Source: Rapana venosa (Eukaryota; Mollusca; Gastropoda; Neogastropoda; Muricidae). Taken from it: DNA of 64,000 bases. The DNA lies in contig CM054153.1 of NCBI GenBank assembly GCA_028751875.1, positions 22,064,730 to 22,128,729 of the forward strand. Direction: 5' to 3'. Positions 53,820 to 64,000 of this stretch are shown piece by piece. The position numbers and the translations under genes were made by a program. The notes beneath the pieces are model-generated. The model saw nothing but the letters and a program-made list of their open reading frames with translations. It was not told the origin of the DNA and ran no database searches. Each line of letters opens with the position of its first letter. The first letter of the stretch is position 1.

Positions 53820-56430
53820 CAGGAGAGAGAGAGAGGGGAAAAGGAGAGAGAGAGAAGAGAGAAAAGAGAAGAGAGAGAGAAAAGAGGAGAGCCCCCATTG
53901 AACCATGTAAACCCAAAATGGAACCCAAAACACGTTTTTTTCAAACCCTCGTCACGCTATGGGGCTTCCCGGGGTGCCGATCAAAACACGACATGCATAT
54001 CCCACACAGCCCGAAAAAGGGGCCCCAAACACTAACATAAACCCACCCAAAAGAGCGGAAAAGGGAAAATTAAATCGGGCAGATGCGTTCTTTGGAATCT
54101 ACAAATCTATTGCATTTAATCCCCCGCGGTGGCAAATGTAAGACAAATTTAATATAATCCCACCCGTCCGAAAAAATCATGGAGCCCCGGCCACGGCCGT
54201 CATTCGGTAACACGGCACCTGCCGTAGAAAAAAAGATTTTAGAAAACTACCAAAAAAACCCCCTCTCCGTAGCCTCCCTTTTTAAAGGGAATTTAAATGA
54301 AAGCACGGAAGGGTTTCTAGCCTATATTTTTCGGTTGGTTTAAAAGAAAGAAAAAGAATCAGGTTTATGGAGGTAATAAAGCGGGAAATGGGGTGCGCGA
54401 AAGTATGCACACACAAAATGAAACACCGCGCGCACTTTTACACAAAATATGTGGGGTGTTGTGTGCGCATAACATTAAACCCTTCATAAAAATTAATGTT
54501 TGCGCCCTTTTTTTCTTTATTTTATTGTTTCGGGGGTTTTTTTTGTTTTGTTTTATTTTTTTTTTTCTCTCTTGGGTCTCCTTCTTCTCCAAAAGTTAAT
54601 TTAAACAAAAAAAAAAAAAGTGAAACCCAATGATGGGACCCACTACTCGTTCAAATGAATTTTCCCAAACCCGCCTGTGAAAAGGAGACAATACAGTTCA
54701 CAAAAGACCCCCGGGGGCCCAAAACTTTTGGGGCTATTCATAGAAAACTTCCTTTTTAATGGCGTTTTGAAATTATATAAAAGGGTCGGGTGAGAAAAAA
54801 AACCCCCCCCCCAAAAAAAATATTACCCCAAATAAAAAAATTTTAAAAAAACAACAACAAAGAGATAATGTCCCAACAGTTTTACCCCAAACATTTGCCA
54901 AGTGAATTTGGGGGAGAACTTTCCCTTCCCGGCTTTTCTAGTAAAAAGGCAAACCCTAACAATTAAAGGTCCCAAACTCCACTGGAAACAATACATTCCC
55001 AAGGAAACGTGGGGGCCAGGAGGGGGTGGAAAAGGGAAAATTTCAAATTTTTAAAACAAATAGAAAACCCGAGCGGGCCCAGCAAAAAGTGTCACCGCAG
55101 CAACTGGGGACTGACGCTCTTTAAATTCCGCACGTCATGGGACCGTAAACGCTCTATTTGGCCATACATTGGGACAGTCGCCACTACTGGCCAGAGGAGT
55201 GAAAAAACCCTTGAGACCAACCGGGGTCAGCCACCCCAGAAAACAGGCAGTGAAAACCCCATCTCCCCCCCTCTTCACTTCCCCCAACCCCCCCTTTTCC
55301 CCACTTCACCCCACCCCCATCCCCCCCGGGCACCCCCCAAGTCTTCACTCCCTTTTCCCCGATGCAAAACCTCCTACCCCTCCCAGTGATGGACCATCCC
55401 CCCCACCCTCCCTTTTCCCCTCACTATTCCCCAACCCCCCCCCTTCAAGCAGGGGCCTTTCCACCAGAGGAAAAAAAACGTAAACCGCCACTCTCCCCTG
55501 CCCACCCCTTCTTCTTCAGAAACCCAAAGGGTACTACTAAACCTCCTCCCCCCCCTCCCCCTCTGCCCCCCCATGTGATCATAAATTCTCCCCCCCCTCC
55601 CACCCCATCCCCAACCAACCCACTTTTCCCCCCCCCAAAAACCCCCCTAACAACCAAAACACCAAAAAATGCTCACATCCAAGAAAACCACAAAACCTTC
55701 TTCAAACTGCCAACGTGGGCAACGAAAACGATGCTCCACAAACAACCCCCTTCCCAAGGCCAATCCCCACATTTTCCCAAATGCATAAAGAAATAAACCC
55801 AACACTCAAAACCCCAAAAAACACAAATATCCCAACAAAAAACAAAACCCAACAGCCAAACCAACTCTGACTCAAAAAATAAAACAAAAACTCCATAAAG
55901 AAAATGGAAAAAGACGCATCACAACAAACAACCGAACTCCAAAACAGCCAAAAAACCCATCACATCAATTGAAAGAAATTGCTCAAAACTACAGTAAATT
56001 CAAAGACAAGTCAACCACAACATAAAACAATACTACCAAGAAACAGATACAAACACTCAGAAAAAAAACCAACACAAAACACGAACCACTCACAGAACAA
56101 CACACACAAGTGGAATAAAAATATCAACACATCCAACAAAAACGCTTTTTTTTAACCGACAAAACCCCTTGCCCTGAAATTTCCTCACACTCTGTAAAAC
56201 ACACATAAAAAAACAAACGGGGAAAAATTTCACCCAATTTCACACAAACACACAAGCAAAAAACCTCTCCTCCCAAACCCACATTGCATCAAAACACATC
56301 CACACTCCCTTCCGGGTCCTCCCCCAAAAAACACACACTCCTTTCCCCCTTTCCCCCAAAAAAAATCCACCTGGATGCCCCCCCCTTTTCCCACCCCCTA
56401 AATGTCCTCCAAAAAAAATCAAAACCCAGA
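53820..56430. other. Unassigned C-rich and A-rich sequence
   Basis: GA-rich 53821-53892, CCC-rich 55260-55640. Open frames at 55009-55389 and 55362-55796 are proline-rich by composition. It may belong to the LINE that becomes recognisable at 56.4 kb, but no motif supports this. Confidence 0.3.
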
Positions 56431-56720
56431 CGAGTGGACACCCTGTTGATGGGTGACTCACCGTTTAAAGGGGTGTGGACGAAAAAAGATGTCAGTTGGC
56501 GGCTGGCTATTTCTTGCAAAAACCCCTGTTTTGTACCGGGGCCTGACGGGTCCAACACCTGGGGTCGGGGCGGGAAAACAACTGTCCCCCCACAAAATTC
56601 AGCCGTCCCCTTTTTCACGTGGGAAATCAACAGCTGTAAAGCAGGGCCGTCAAAAATAGCAAAGTGGCCCCAACCCTGACCCAAAACCCCTGCAAACAAA
56701 AGCCCTTCCCCCCCTTTCCC
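56430..56720 (+). mobile_element. LINE ORF1-like fragment with GDS motif (SGNH-hydrolase type)
   Basis: The plus frame reads RRVDTLLMGDSPFKGVWTKK. A LL-GDS--KG---K block is the first conserved block of the SGNH/GDSL esterase-like domain found in ORF1 of CR1-like LINEs in gastropods and other animals. The downstream frame is unclear because of sequence quality. Confidence 0.45.
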
Positions 56721-57439
56721 AAACTCTACGGGCCCCCCCATCCCTCCCCCCCTTGGGGAAAGCCATCCCTTACTGACGGGTTTAAAAAGTCACATTTCCC
56801 TTTTAAAGGGAATCCTGCAGGAAAGGGGGGGGGTTGTTTTTTATTGACAACACCCCCCCCTTCCCATCACCAGGGCTAAAAAAACCTAAAAAGTCTCTGT
56901 ACCTAGATGCTCTACACCCCAGCCCCGGGGAAAACAAAACCCCTTTCCCCTCAAAAACCCTTTTCCCCGGGAAAATTTCATCAAACCATGCCCCCAGTCA
57001 TGAAGCCCCCAAATCATAAAAGCCGGAGACTAACCAGCCCTAACCACCCCTAAAACCCACAGCCCACCCTACGCCCGGGGCGTGAAAAGGGTAGACATAC
57101 ACAACCTCCCCCCCCTTAAAAAACCCCCAAAAAAAAGACGACCCCCCCACCCCCCCTTGTGCCCCAAGGACAACCAAAACAAATTCCATGACCCACTTTT
57201 TCCCCCCCCCCAGCCCGGGAACCCCCAATTTTTCAGAAGTCAGTTTTTTGGGGAAAACATCAGCACTCCCTCCCCAACACAAAACCCCAAAAAAAAAGTA
57301 AATTTGCCCTCTGAGCTACAAAGATATTTGAAAAAATAATTTAGGGTGCAGTGTCCGTAAGTGCATGTGCTTTTAAAAATGGGTGTGATGAAAGTGGGGA
57401 AAATGAACAGGTGGGGGGTTTTTATTTTTTTTATTTTAT

Positions 57440-57700
57440 TTTATTTTATTTTTTTCCCTTCTTATCGGGGGATAATGGGAAAACCCACCCCAGTGTTGTT
57501 TTTTTTTCCCACATCCCAGTTTCCGTGTGTGGAGGGGTTTTTGTGGTTTTTGGGTCATCTTTTTCCCGAAGGCCCCGGGGTGACCTCTTTTTCGAAGAGG
57601 AAACAAAATTTGGGACATGTGCACAAGATTTTCGCCAGTGTTGGCACACGGGGCCCCCGTTTTATAGTATCCCAAAAGGACTTGTGGGGGTTAAAATAAA
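57440..57700 (-). repeat. SINE family A copy, error-laden
   Basis: CTTATCGGGGGATAATGGG, ACATCCCAGTTTCCGTGTG, TTTTTCGAAGAGGAAACAAA and GTTTTATAGTATCCCAAAAGG on the plus strand follow the order of family A in minus orientation. Confidence 0.7.
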
Positions 57701-58789
57701 GTGAATAAAAGAGGTTGTATGGGGGCGCCGTGCGCATGCGGGGCATGCATTTGTACGTTCTGCAAGTGTGTTTTGTGTGGTTGTGGGGTGTTTTGGGGTG
57801 TGTGTGTGTGTGGGTGTGTGTGTGTGTGCCTTCTCCCTGCACCCCAAATAAAATTGATCCAAAAATTATAAAAAAAGGGCTTAAATTTTTTCCCCAACAA
57901 TTTCCCCCCCTTCCCCCTTAAACCCCTACTTTTTTTAAACCTCCCCTTTTTTTTCCTTTCTTTTTTTTCTTTCTTTTTTTTTCCGGGAAATTTAAATGAT
58001 GTTATCAATTTTCGTGCTGCTGTGGGGGTTTAAAATCTTTTCTGCCTACTAAAGAAATTTTGATTTTTGGGAAAACTAACAGGTAAAAGGGCGGGAAAAA
58101 AATAAAGCAGTCTGCTTGACTGTAAAAATTGACTTTTGCGACAAAGCAGCTATTTTGGGCTGGTTTTTTTCAAGCGGTCGGGTTTAAAAATTGAAAAAAT
58201 TTTGACTGTTGTGATTAGCAGCTATATTGCTAAACCAAAGACTCTAGCATCGAACAGTTGTTTTAAGAGAAAAAAAATTTTGCTATTGATTTTCCAAAAA
58301 TTTCCCCAAAATATTTACTATTGATCTACTGCCTGTGACTGTACTTCCTTGTTTTTTTGAGCTTTAAAATGAATACGTTTTATTTTGGGAAGTTATATTA
58401 TGATTTAGAAAAAAAAAGAAATTTTTTAGTATTTCTTTATCAAAAAATTCCACACTTTAAAGTACGGTTTGGGATACTTTGAAACTCCATTTAGTGTATG
58501 AAAAATAAAGGGGACTGGGTTTAAAATACTGTGTTGATATAACAGATCGATTTTTTGCAGATCCAGACCTTTTTAAATTACCTTTATATTTTTTCGTTTT
58601 TTTTGGTGTTCCTTCATTTCATAAATTTTAAAATTTTCCCCCTTTGAAATTTTTGAATAGAAAACCCACTTAAAAGGGTCTTCTATTTTGATATTTTCTT
58701 ATAAACCCTAAAAGAAAAAGAAAATAAATCATAAATTAGCCAATCAATCCGGACATATATTAAGGGCTCTAACTTCAGAAAGTGGCCAA

Positions 58790-61700
58790 CAAAACAGGGC
58801 CTCCGAGTAGGGTACCTGAATATCAACAATGCAACAAACAAAAAAGATGACATTGCAACCCTACTATACAAAAATGGAAATCAAATTTCATTTTTTTTGG
58901 CCCAGCTTAATCCCCACTCCCCTCCAAATGTTACAGATGCACACAAGGGAAAATTTCCCGGGGATCAAACTTTTCCCTGAAGAACCCACAAAACCCAAAA
59001 CACCGGGCTTTCTTTCATATATAGGCCCCCTCGTTTAGGTTTTTTAAAAGAATATATAAAACCCCCAGGGTTTTTTTCATTTAATCCATGTGGATTTAAA
59101 AAAAAATTAAAAAACAATAGACCCCAAAATTAATAAAGGGTTTTAAAATAAAAGAAATCCTTCAGAAACCAGAGACCCGGGGTAGGAAAAAAATTTAATC
59201 CCCCTTTTGGACGAGTAAAAACTTTTAAAAAATAAACAATTAAAATTTTTTTGGGGGGTTTTTAAAAAGACTTATTAAAACCCAAACCCCAAAAAGGGCC
59301 ACAACATTTTATTAAAGGGCCAGAACAACTAAAAGAAAACCCAAAACCCGGAAAAACAAAAAACCAAAAACATTAAAAAGAAACATATCTACACTACTAC
59401 AAAACAACACAACAGAAGTTGTGGTCCCTCCCGTGGATCAGGGGGTCATAATCCATGTGCCCTTTCTTGGTTTTAAAAAAACGTACAAAATACCTAAAGT
59501 AGGGGATAAAACTATTTTTTTCAGGAAATTTAAAAAATTTAAAAGAGCAAGATTTCCTTTCCGACTTGGGCAAACCCGCCATTACATTTCCCAAAAACCA
59601 AATCCGAGACCCTGATGAAGCTGTTTTAATTTTTTGGGTTAGGACATTTTTCTTCAGTAAAACGACAAACATGCCCCCTTTTATTTAAAAAAAAAATTTC
59701 CCAAAAAAAAATCAAAAACCCCCTTGGATTTAAAAAAAGACAAAAGAATCCAAATACACCTAAAGACTAATTTTTAAAACAAAATGGGGTTTAAATGACA
59801 TTTTAAGCACAAAAAAAAACGAAGTAAAAATTTACTAAAAAAAGCAAAAAAAAAAAGTGATTTAAATTTAAAAAATTGTTAATTTCAACAACCACTCTCG
59901 AAAAAGTATGGAAATCCCCCAATACATTAGTAATAAACCTATAAACAAAAAGTCAACAGACATTAAAGATAAAATCAGCTTATTTAATTGAAACAAAACC
60001 CCCTTCTCAAACATTTTCTGACAAAGTAATAACAAATGAAAATCAAATGAAAATGATCCCTTACTTTTGAACAAATATTTGAATCAAAAAAAATTAAAAA
60101 ATTTCCCTTTAAACTACCCAATGACAATCAAAGACGCTTGGAAAACCTGTCCCCTTCAAAAAAATTCCAGAACACGTGGTTTTGACAAACTAGAAGGGAA
60201 AAATAAATTTAAACTTTGTGGGCCCAAATTATACTGGGACAAATGACATACTTGTATAACTTGTGCCTAAGAAAAACCAAAATTTCCTGCCAAATTTAAA
60301 AAAAAGCAAAAAATCAACCCGTCCCAAATCAGGGGATACGCTTTTTCCCCTTTAAATTACAGACCAATTTCAAACTGTCCCGTCTTTTTCTAAACCCTTT
60401 TTAAAAACAATCCAAAAAAACCTATATTCCTACTTTTAAAAAACAATCTAATTTAAAAGAAGATCAGTCAGGTTTTCGTAAAAACTATTCCTGTCACACA
60501 AATCTTACACAAATTACAGACAATCTCCAAAACAACATAAAGAAAATTAAAAAATACCCGGCCCCTTCCCTTTTTTTTGACTTTGAAAAAACATTTGATG
60601 TAATCAATCATTCCCATTATTGCGTAAACTTTATTGTAAAAAACAACACCAGAAATGATAAATCCTTTTTAAAAGCTTTTTGTCCCAATAGCACAGCAGT
60701 AACTGCAAATAATCAAACATCGAATATACCTATTTAAAAATGAGTACCACAAGGGTCAATATTGGGTCCATTCTATTTTCAATCTATGAAAAAAGAAATT
60801 TCCCCCAATTTTTTAAAAAATTTTAAACTTTTGAAAAAGTTTGCTGATGACACATCCCCCTATTGTAGTGATTCTGACCCCCACAGACTTTCAATAAAAT
60901 TTTTAACCCCAATATTGACAGATTTGGGTTTCCCTTGGACTAAAACAAACCATATTCCTTTAAAAACCCCAAAAAAATAAATGTATTATTACCCACAAGA
61001 CAAAAGAGACAAAAAATGAAAATAAATTCCAACCTCTGTTATAGATAAAAGAGTAAAATTTAAGAAGTTTTACCTTTCCCCCAGAATTTTTGGGTGTAAT
61101 TATTGACCAAAAAACTTACTTGGGCCAAAACCCTGTGATGGGGCTAGGAAAAAAGTCTTTCTTAAAAAAGCTACTTTAGTTATCAAAAAAAAAAAACATT
61201 TTTTTTGAATAAACCCCCTCTCGCAAACTCTTTTTTTTGCCCGGGCCCTATTTTGCCTATAGTTTTTACTATGCTTCAAACTCTTTGGGGCAGCTGCAGT
61301 GATACAAATTTAAAATTGATTCATAGATTATTAAAAGAGCACTGAAAAAATTTTTTCTACTACAATCAACCCCTTTCCCAACCTCAACGATTAAAAGAAA
61401 ACAAATATCCTAAAACCCAAAAACAGACTTTAATTTTAAATAAAGCTTTTATTTGTCCAGAAAGTTATCAATGGAAATCCCCCCCAAAGATTCCCCCAAA
61501 AGCTTTAAAATCAAAGAAAACCGACATAATCTCTACTAACATTTCCGAGACCAAAAAATAATCTTTACAAAACAACTTCTTGACTCAGGTAGTGACTTAT
61601 GGAAAAACTCCCAAAAAGCTTAAAATGTATCAAAAAAAAAAAATCAGTTCAAGGCACGCTAAAAAGCCAAATTTTAAAAGCAGAATGCCTAGGAATTGAC

Positions 61701-61790
61701 CCAATAAAGCCCAAAACAACCCCTGAATTTAAAACGGCAAAATAAACCAAAATTACATTTACCAGCACTAATGGTATTCCCAAACAAACA
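58790..61790 (+). mobile_element. Non-LTR retrotransposon ORF2 (AP endonuclease and reverse transcriptase), frame-broken
   Basis: The endonuclease starts at about 58810 with YLNINNATNKKDDIATLLYK (CR1-like LNINN-RNK-DEI). RT motifs follow in order: KEDQSGFRKNYSCHTNLTQI at about 60460, FEKTFDVINHS near 60585, VPQGSILGP near 60747, FADDTSPYCSDSDPHRLSI at 60838-60895 (the FADD catalytic box) and WTKTNH near 60938. The later tail shows VINYASTLWGSC-like spacing near 61265-61305. Stops and shifts are frequent, so it is either dead or corrupted by consensus errors. A CR1/L2-like clade is an inference from motif wording. Confidence 0.8.
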
Positions 61791-62014
61791 AAAATTCAAG
61801 TATATCTTAATGGGGACTAAAATTCTACATCACACACTGTAAAAAGGGGTGGGGGGAGGGGGGGGCAGGAAAAAAAGGCCCCCTAAAATTAAAGGGAAAG
61901 ATAAAAGAATCTATTCAAGCTAATAAATAATCTGCAATGTTGAAAAAGGGGGGAAAAAGGGGGAAATCTTTTAAAAAAACTTTTTATGGTAGACCTGAAA
62001 ACTGAAAGTGTGTC

Positions 62015-62165
62015 CCCTTTTCCCCTCTCTCCTCTCTCTCTCTCTCTTTTCCTCCCTCTCACCTTTTCTCTCTCTCTCCCTCTCTCCTTCTCTCTCTCTT
62101 CCTCTCTCATTTTCTCTCTCCCTTTTTCTCTCTCTCCTCTCCTCCCCCCCCCCCCCCCTTCCCCC
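62015..62165. repeat. (CT)n with poly-C end
   Basis: CT/CCT-rich tract ending in about 16 C. Confidence 0.9.
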
Positions 62166-62169
62166 ATTT

Positions 62170-63100
62170 CCCTTTGTCTTGTCTAACTCAATAGATTTTA
62201 AAACGTGGTGTTTTTTTTTATTGCATTAAAGATGAATTATTATACTATTATAACGATACTGTTTTAGGTTTTTATAAATTGGGTTTTTGTTTTGCTAATC
62301 CAGTTTATTATGGGCTTTTGGGAAATTTTGTATCATATAGGGGGTTTCCTTGGTTTTAATTAAATTTTTTATTTTTTTAAAAAAAAATTTTTAATTTTTT
62401 CCCATTATTGAAGGTGTATTTCCCCCTTCCCCCCCCCTTTTTTAATCCCCCCCCACCCCCATCCTTTTCCCAAAGCTTTTTTTGTTTTTCATCGTTATTT
62501 TTTTTGTCTCATGGGGATGGGGATCATTTTTTATATTTTTGGGCCATGGTGATGGGGGATTGTTGTTATAATTGTATCCCCTATTAAAAAATAAAACATT
62601 ATTTAAAACTTATTTTTACTTCGCTTGCTTGGATAGTTTATTTTTGGGTTAATATGTCTTTTTTAAAAAAAACGCTATTTTGGGAAAATATGAAACGCAA
62701 AAAAGGGCCCCTTTGCGGGGGGAGGAGGGGGAGGAGGGAGGGCATTGAAGGTAATATTTTAGTAATGACGAATGCCCAGTAAATTTTTTTAACGTTTTAA
62801 ATTTCCCGTATCTTTTTTTTTATCTAAAGTATAAAAAGGAAAAAAAAGGGGTGGGAAAAAGAATGAAAAATTTGTTGTGTCCTGAGTTCTATGATTTTTT
62901 TTTTTTTTAATTCTTAAAACATTTTTTTTTTTAAAATTTTGGGGGTGGAAAGTGAGCGCGCACGGCCAGGTGGGGCATGAGAAAGTGTGTGCGTGTAAAA
63001 AGTATAAAGTTAAATTTTTATTTTAATGTAAATTTTTCCCCCTCGATTTTTTTCCTTTTTTTTTTTTATTATTATTTTTTTTTTTACTGGGTTTAATTTT
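62170..63100. other. AT-rich sequence, no feature recognised
   Basis: Long T- and A-runs, short G-rich segments (62715-62740); no coding or repeat motif identified. Confidence 0.4.
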
Positions 63101-63109
63101 ATGGGAAAA

Positions 63110-63255
63110 AAGATGCAATAATGTATTTTCCCTTTGTATAAAACATTACGAAATTTGTTCTTTGATAGATGGCTTGGTAAAAAAAGCAAATGCATTGCTT
63201 ATTCAATGGACCATCGGAAATAAAATTTTTTACTTGACTTGACTGACTTTTAAAA

Positions 63256-63294
<39 letters not shown>

Positions 63295-63320
63295 ACACAC
63301 ACACACACACACACCAGGGG
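63110..63320 (+). repeat. Retroelement 3' end with TTGAC tail plus (CA)n
   Basis: TTGATAGATGGCTTGG, AAATGCATTGCTTATTCAATG, CCATCGGAAATAAA and TTACTTGACTTGACTGAC, then (CA)n 63255-63314. Second copy of the element at 2560-2755. Confidence 0.6.
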
Positions 63321-63572
63321 TATTTTAAAAAACTTTAAAACAAAATTAAAATGGGGAAAAAAGCCCCACACAAGGGGGAGAGAAGGGATTCATTGCAACA
63401 GTTTTTGTCATTGCTAACGGGAGTGACATAATATGGCCAAAAAACATAAAAAAGGGGGAAATTGCAAAACCCTTTATAACTTGTTTGTTTCCTATGTTTT
63501 TTGTTTTTTGGTGGGGTTTTTTTTTTAATTCAAATGTGCGTGTGTGGGTTTTTTTTGTTTTGCAGTATACTG

Positions 63573-63660
63573 CTGTGTGTGTGTGTGTGTGTGTGTGTGT
63601 GGGGTTTTTTGTTGGATTGGGTTTTTTTTTGGGGGGGGGGGGGGGGGGGGGGGGGGGTTC
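63573..63660. repeat. (GT)n tract and poly-G run
   Basis: (GT)n 63573-63600 and about 27 G at 63631-63657. Confidence 0.9.
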
Positions 63661-64000
63661 CCAACTAATGACGTGATCTAATTCCCTTTTTCCCCTGTGG
63701 TGGATTGCAAACAATTTAAAACAGGAAAAAAAACCTAACAGCGTTTCCCAAAAAAAAAAAAAAAAATTTTAAAAAAAGAGAAAAAAGTATTCTATAAAAA
63801 TCATCAGGCCAAAAAGAACAGAAAAAAAAGGGAAAGGGAAGAAGGAAACAAAAAAGGGTTTTTGAAAATTATTAAAAATGCCAAACAATTAAAAAAAAAT
63901 CTAAAATCAAATTTTTAAAAATGCAGTTTTTATTTGCAGTTCTTAACGTGAAAAAAAAAAACGAGCAAATCTAACAGATTTTGACAACGACAGCGGAAAA

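Larger units (their letters stand above)
50450..64000. other. Region of distorted, homopolymer-rich sequence (probable poor consensus)
   Basis: From about 50.45 kb most of the sequence breaks into short blocks of one base (AAAA, CCCC, GGGG, TTTT). Recognisable repeats here differ from copies elsewhere mainly by single bases becoming copies of a neighbour. A few stretches (for example 51620-51860) look normal. Reading frames here should not be trusted. Confidence 0.6.

Noticed and set aside
55009..55796. Proline-rich frames up to 144 codons
   Set aside because: They follow C-homopolymer blocks in the low-quality region and are open on several frames at once.

Overview
The window is nuclear DNA from an animal, most likely a gastropod mollusc. 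Genes are intron-split with GT..AG junctions, and the sequence is packed with tRNA-derived SINEs, fragments of several non-LTR retrotransposon families and very long (GT)n, (CT)n, (CA)n and poly-G/C runs. The gastropod assignment is inference from repeat style and protein similarity; no mitochondrial or rRNA marker is present.

Layout. (1) About 0.87-4.2 kb, minus strand: the first two coding exons of a ubiquilin gene, together encoding the N-terminal ubiquitin-like domain. The rest runs off the left edge. The first 0.57 kb holds the N-terminal end of a probable piggyBac transposase on the minus strand. (2) 4.3-16 kb: no host gene recognised; SINE families, at least three non-LTR element families and microsatellites. 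(3) 16.4-23.35 kb, plus strand: a complete seven-exon gene (A) with TATA box, signal peptide and a 307-residue product carrying HEFSH and AEYFGEA motifs, read as a secreted zinc-dependent peptidase. (4) 26.17-38.94 kb, minus strand: a paralogue (B) facing A tail to tail. Exons 1, 2, 4, 5 and 6 have exactly the same lengths and phases as in A; exon 3 is missing or badly degraded. (5) 42.77-48.17 kb, minus strand: a five-exon gluconokinase gene (IDNK-like) with P-loop and the GHFMPP signature, whose last exon as given has two single-base frame breaks. (6) About 50.4-64 kb: no host gene. It contains an error-laden or decayed non-LTR element (SGNH-like segment, endonuclease and reverse transcriptase) and SINE copies. 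Much of this stretch is distorted into homopolymer blocks, which looks like poor consensus quality.

How the genes relate. A and B are an inverted, convergent gene duplication of one secreted zincin-like protein. They share a signal peptide, an N-glycosylation sequon, eight aligned cysteines, the HExxH helix and the downstream glutamate motif. Ubiquilin (proteasome shuttle factor) and gluconokinase (entry of gluconate into the pentose phosphate pathway) are unrelated housekeeping neighbours. I see no operon-like or multi-gene functional system. The most notable items are the zincin pair, the damaged exon 3 of B, a 35-bp-stem hairpin near 49.9 kb, a 5S rRNA-like segment inside a SINE, a triple TGACCT array upstream of gluconokinase, and a small mobile unit that always carries a GT microsatellite.
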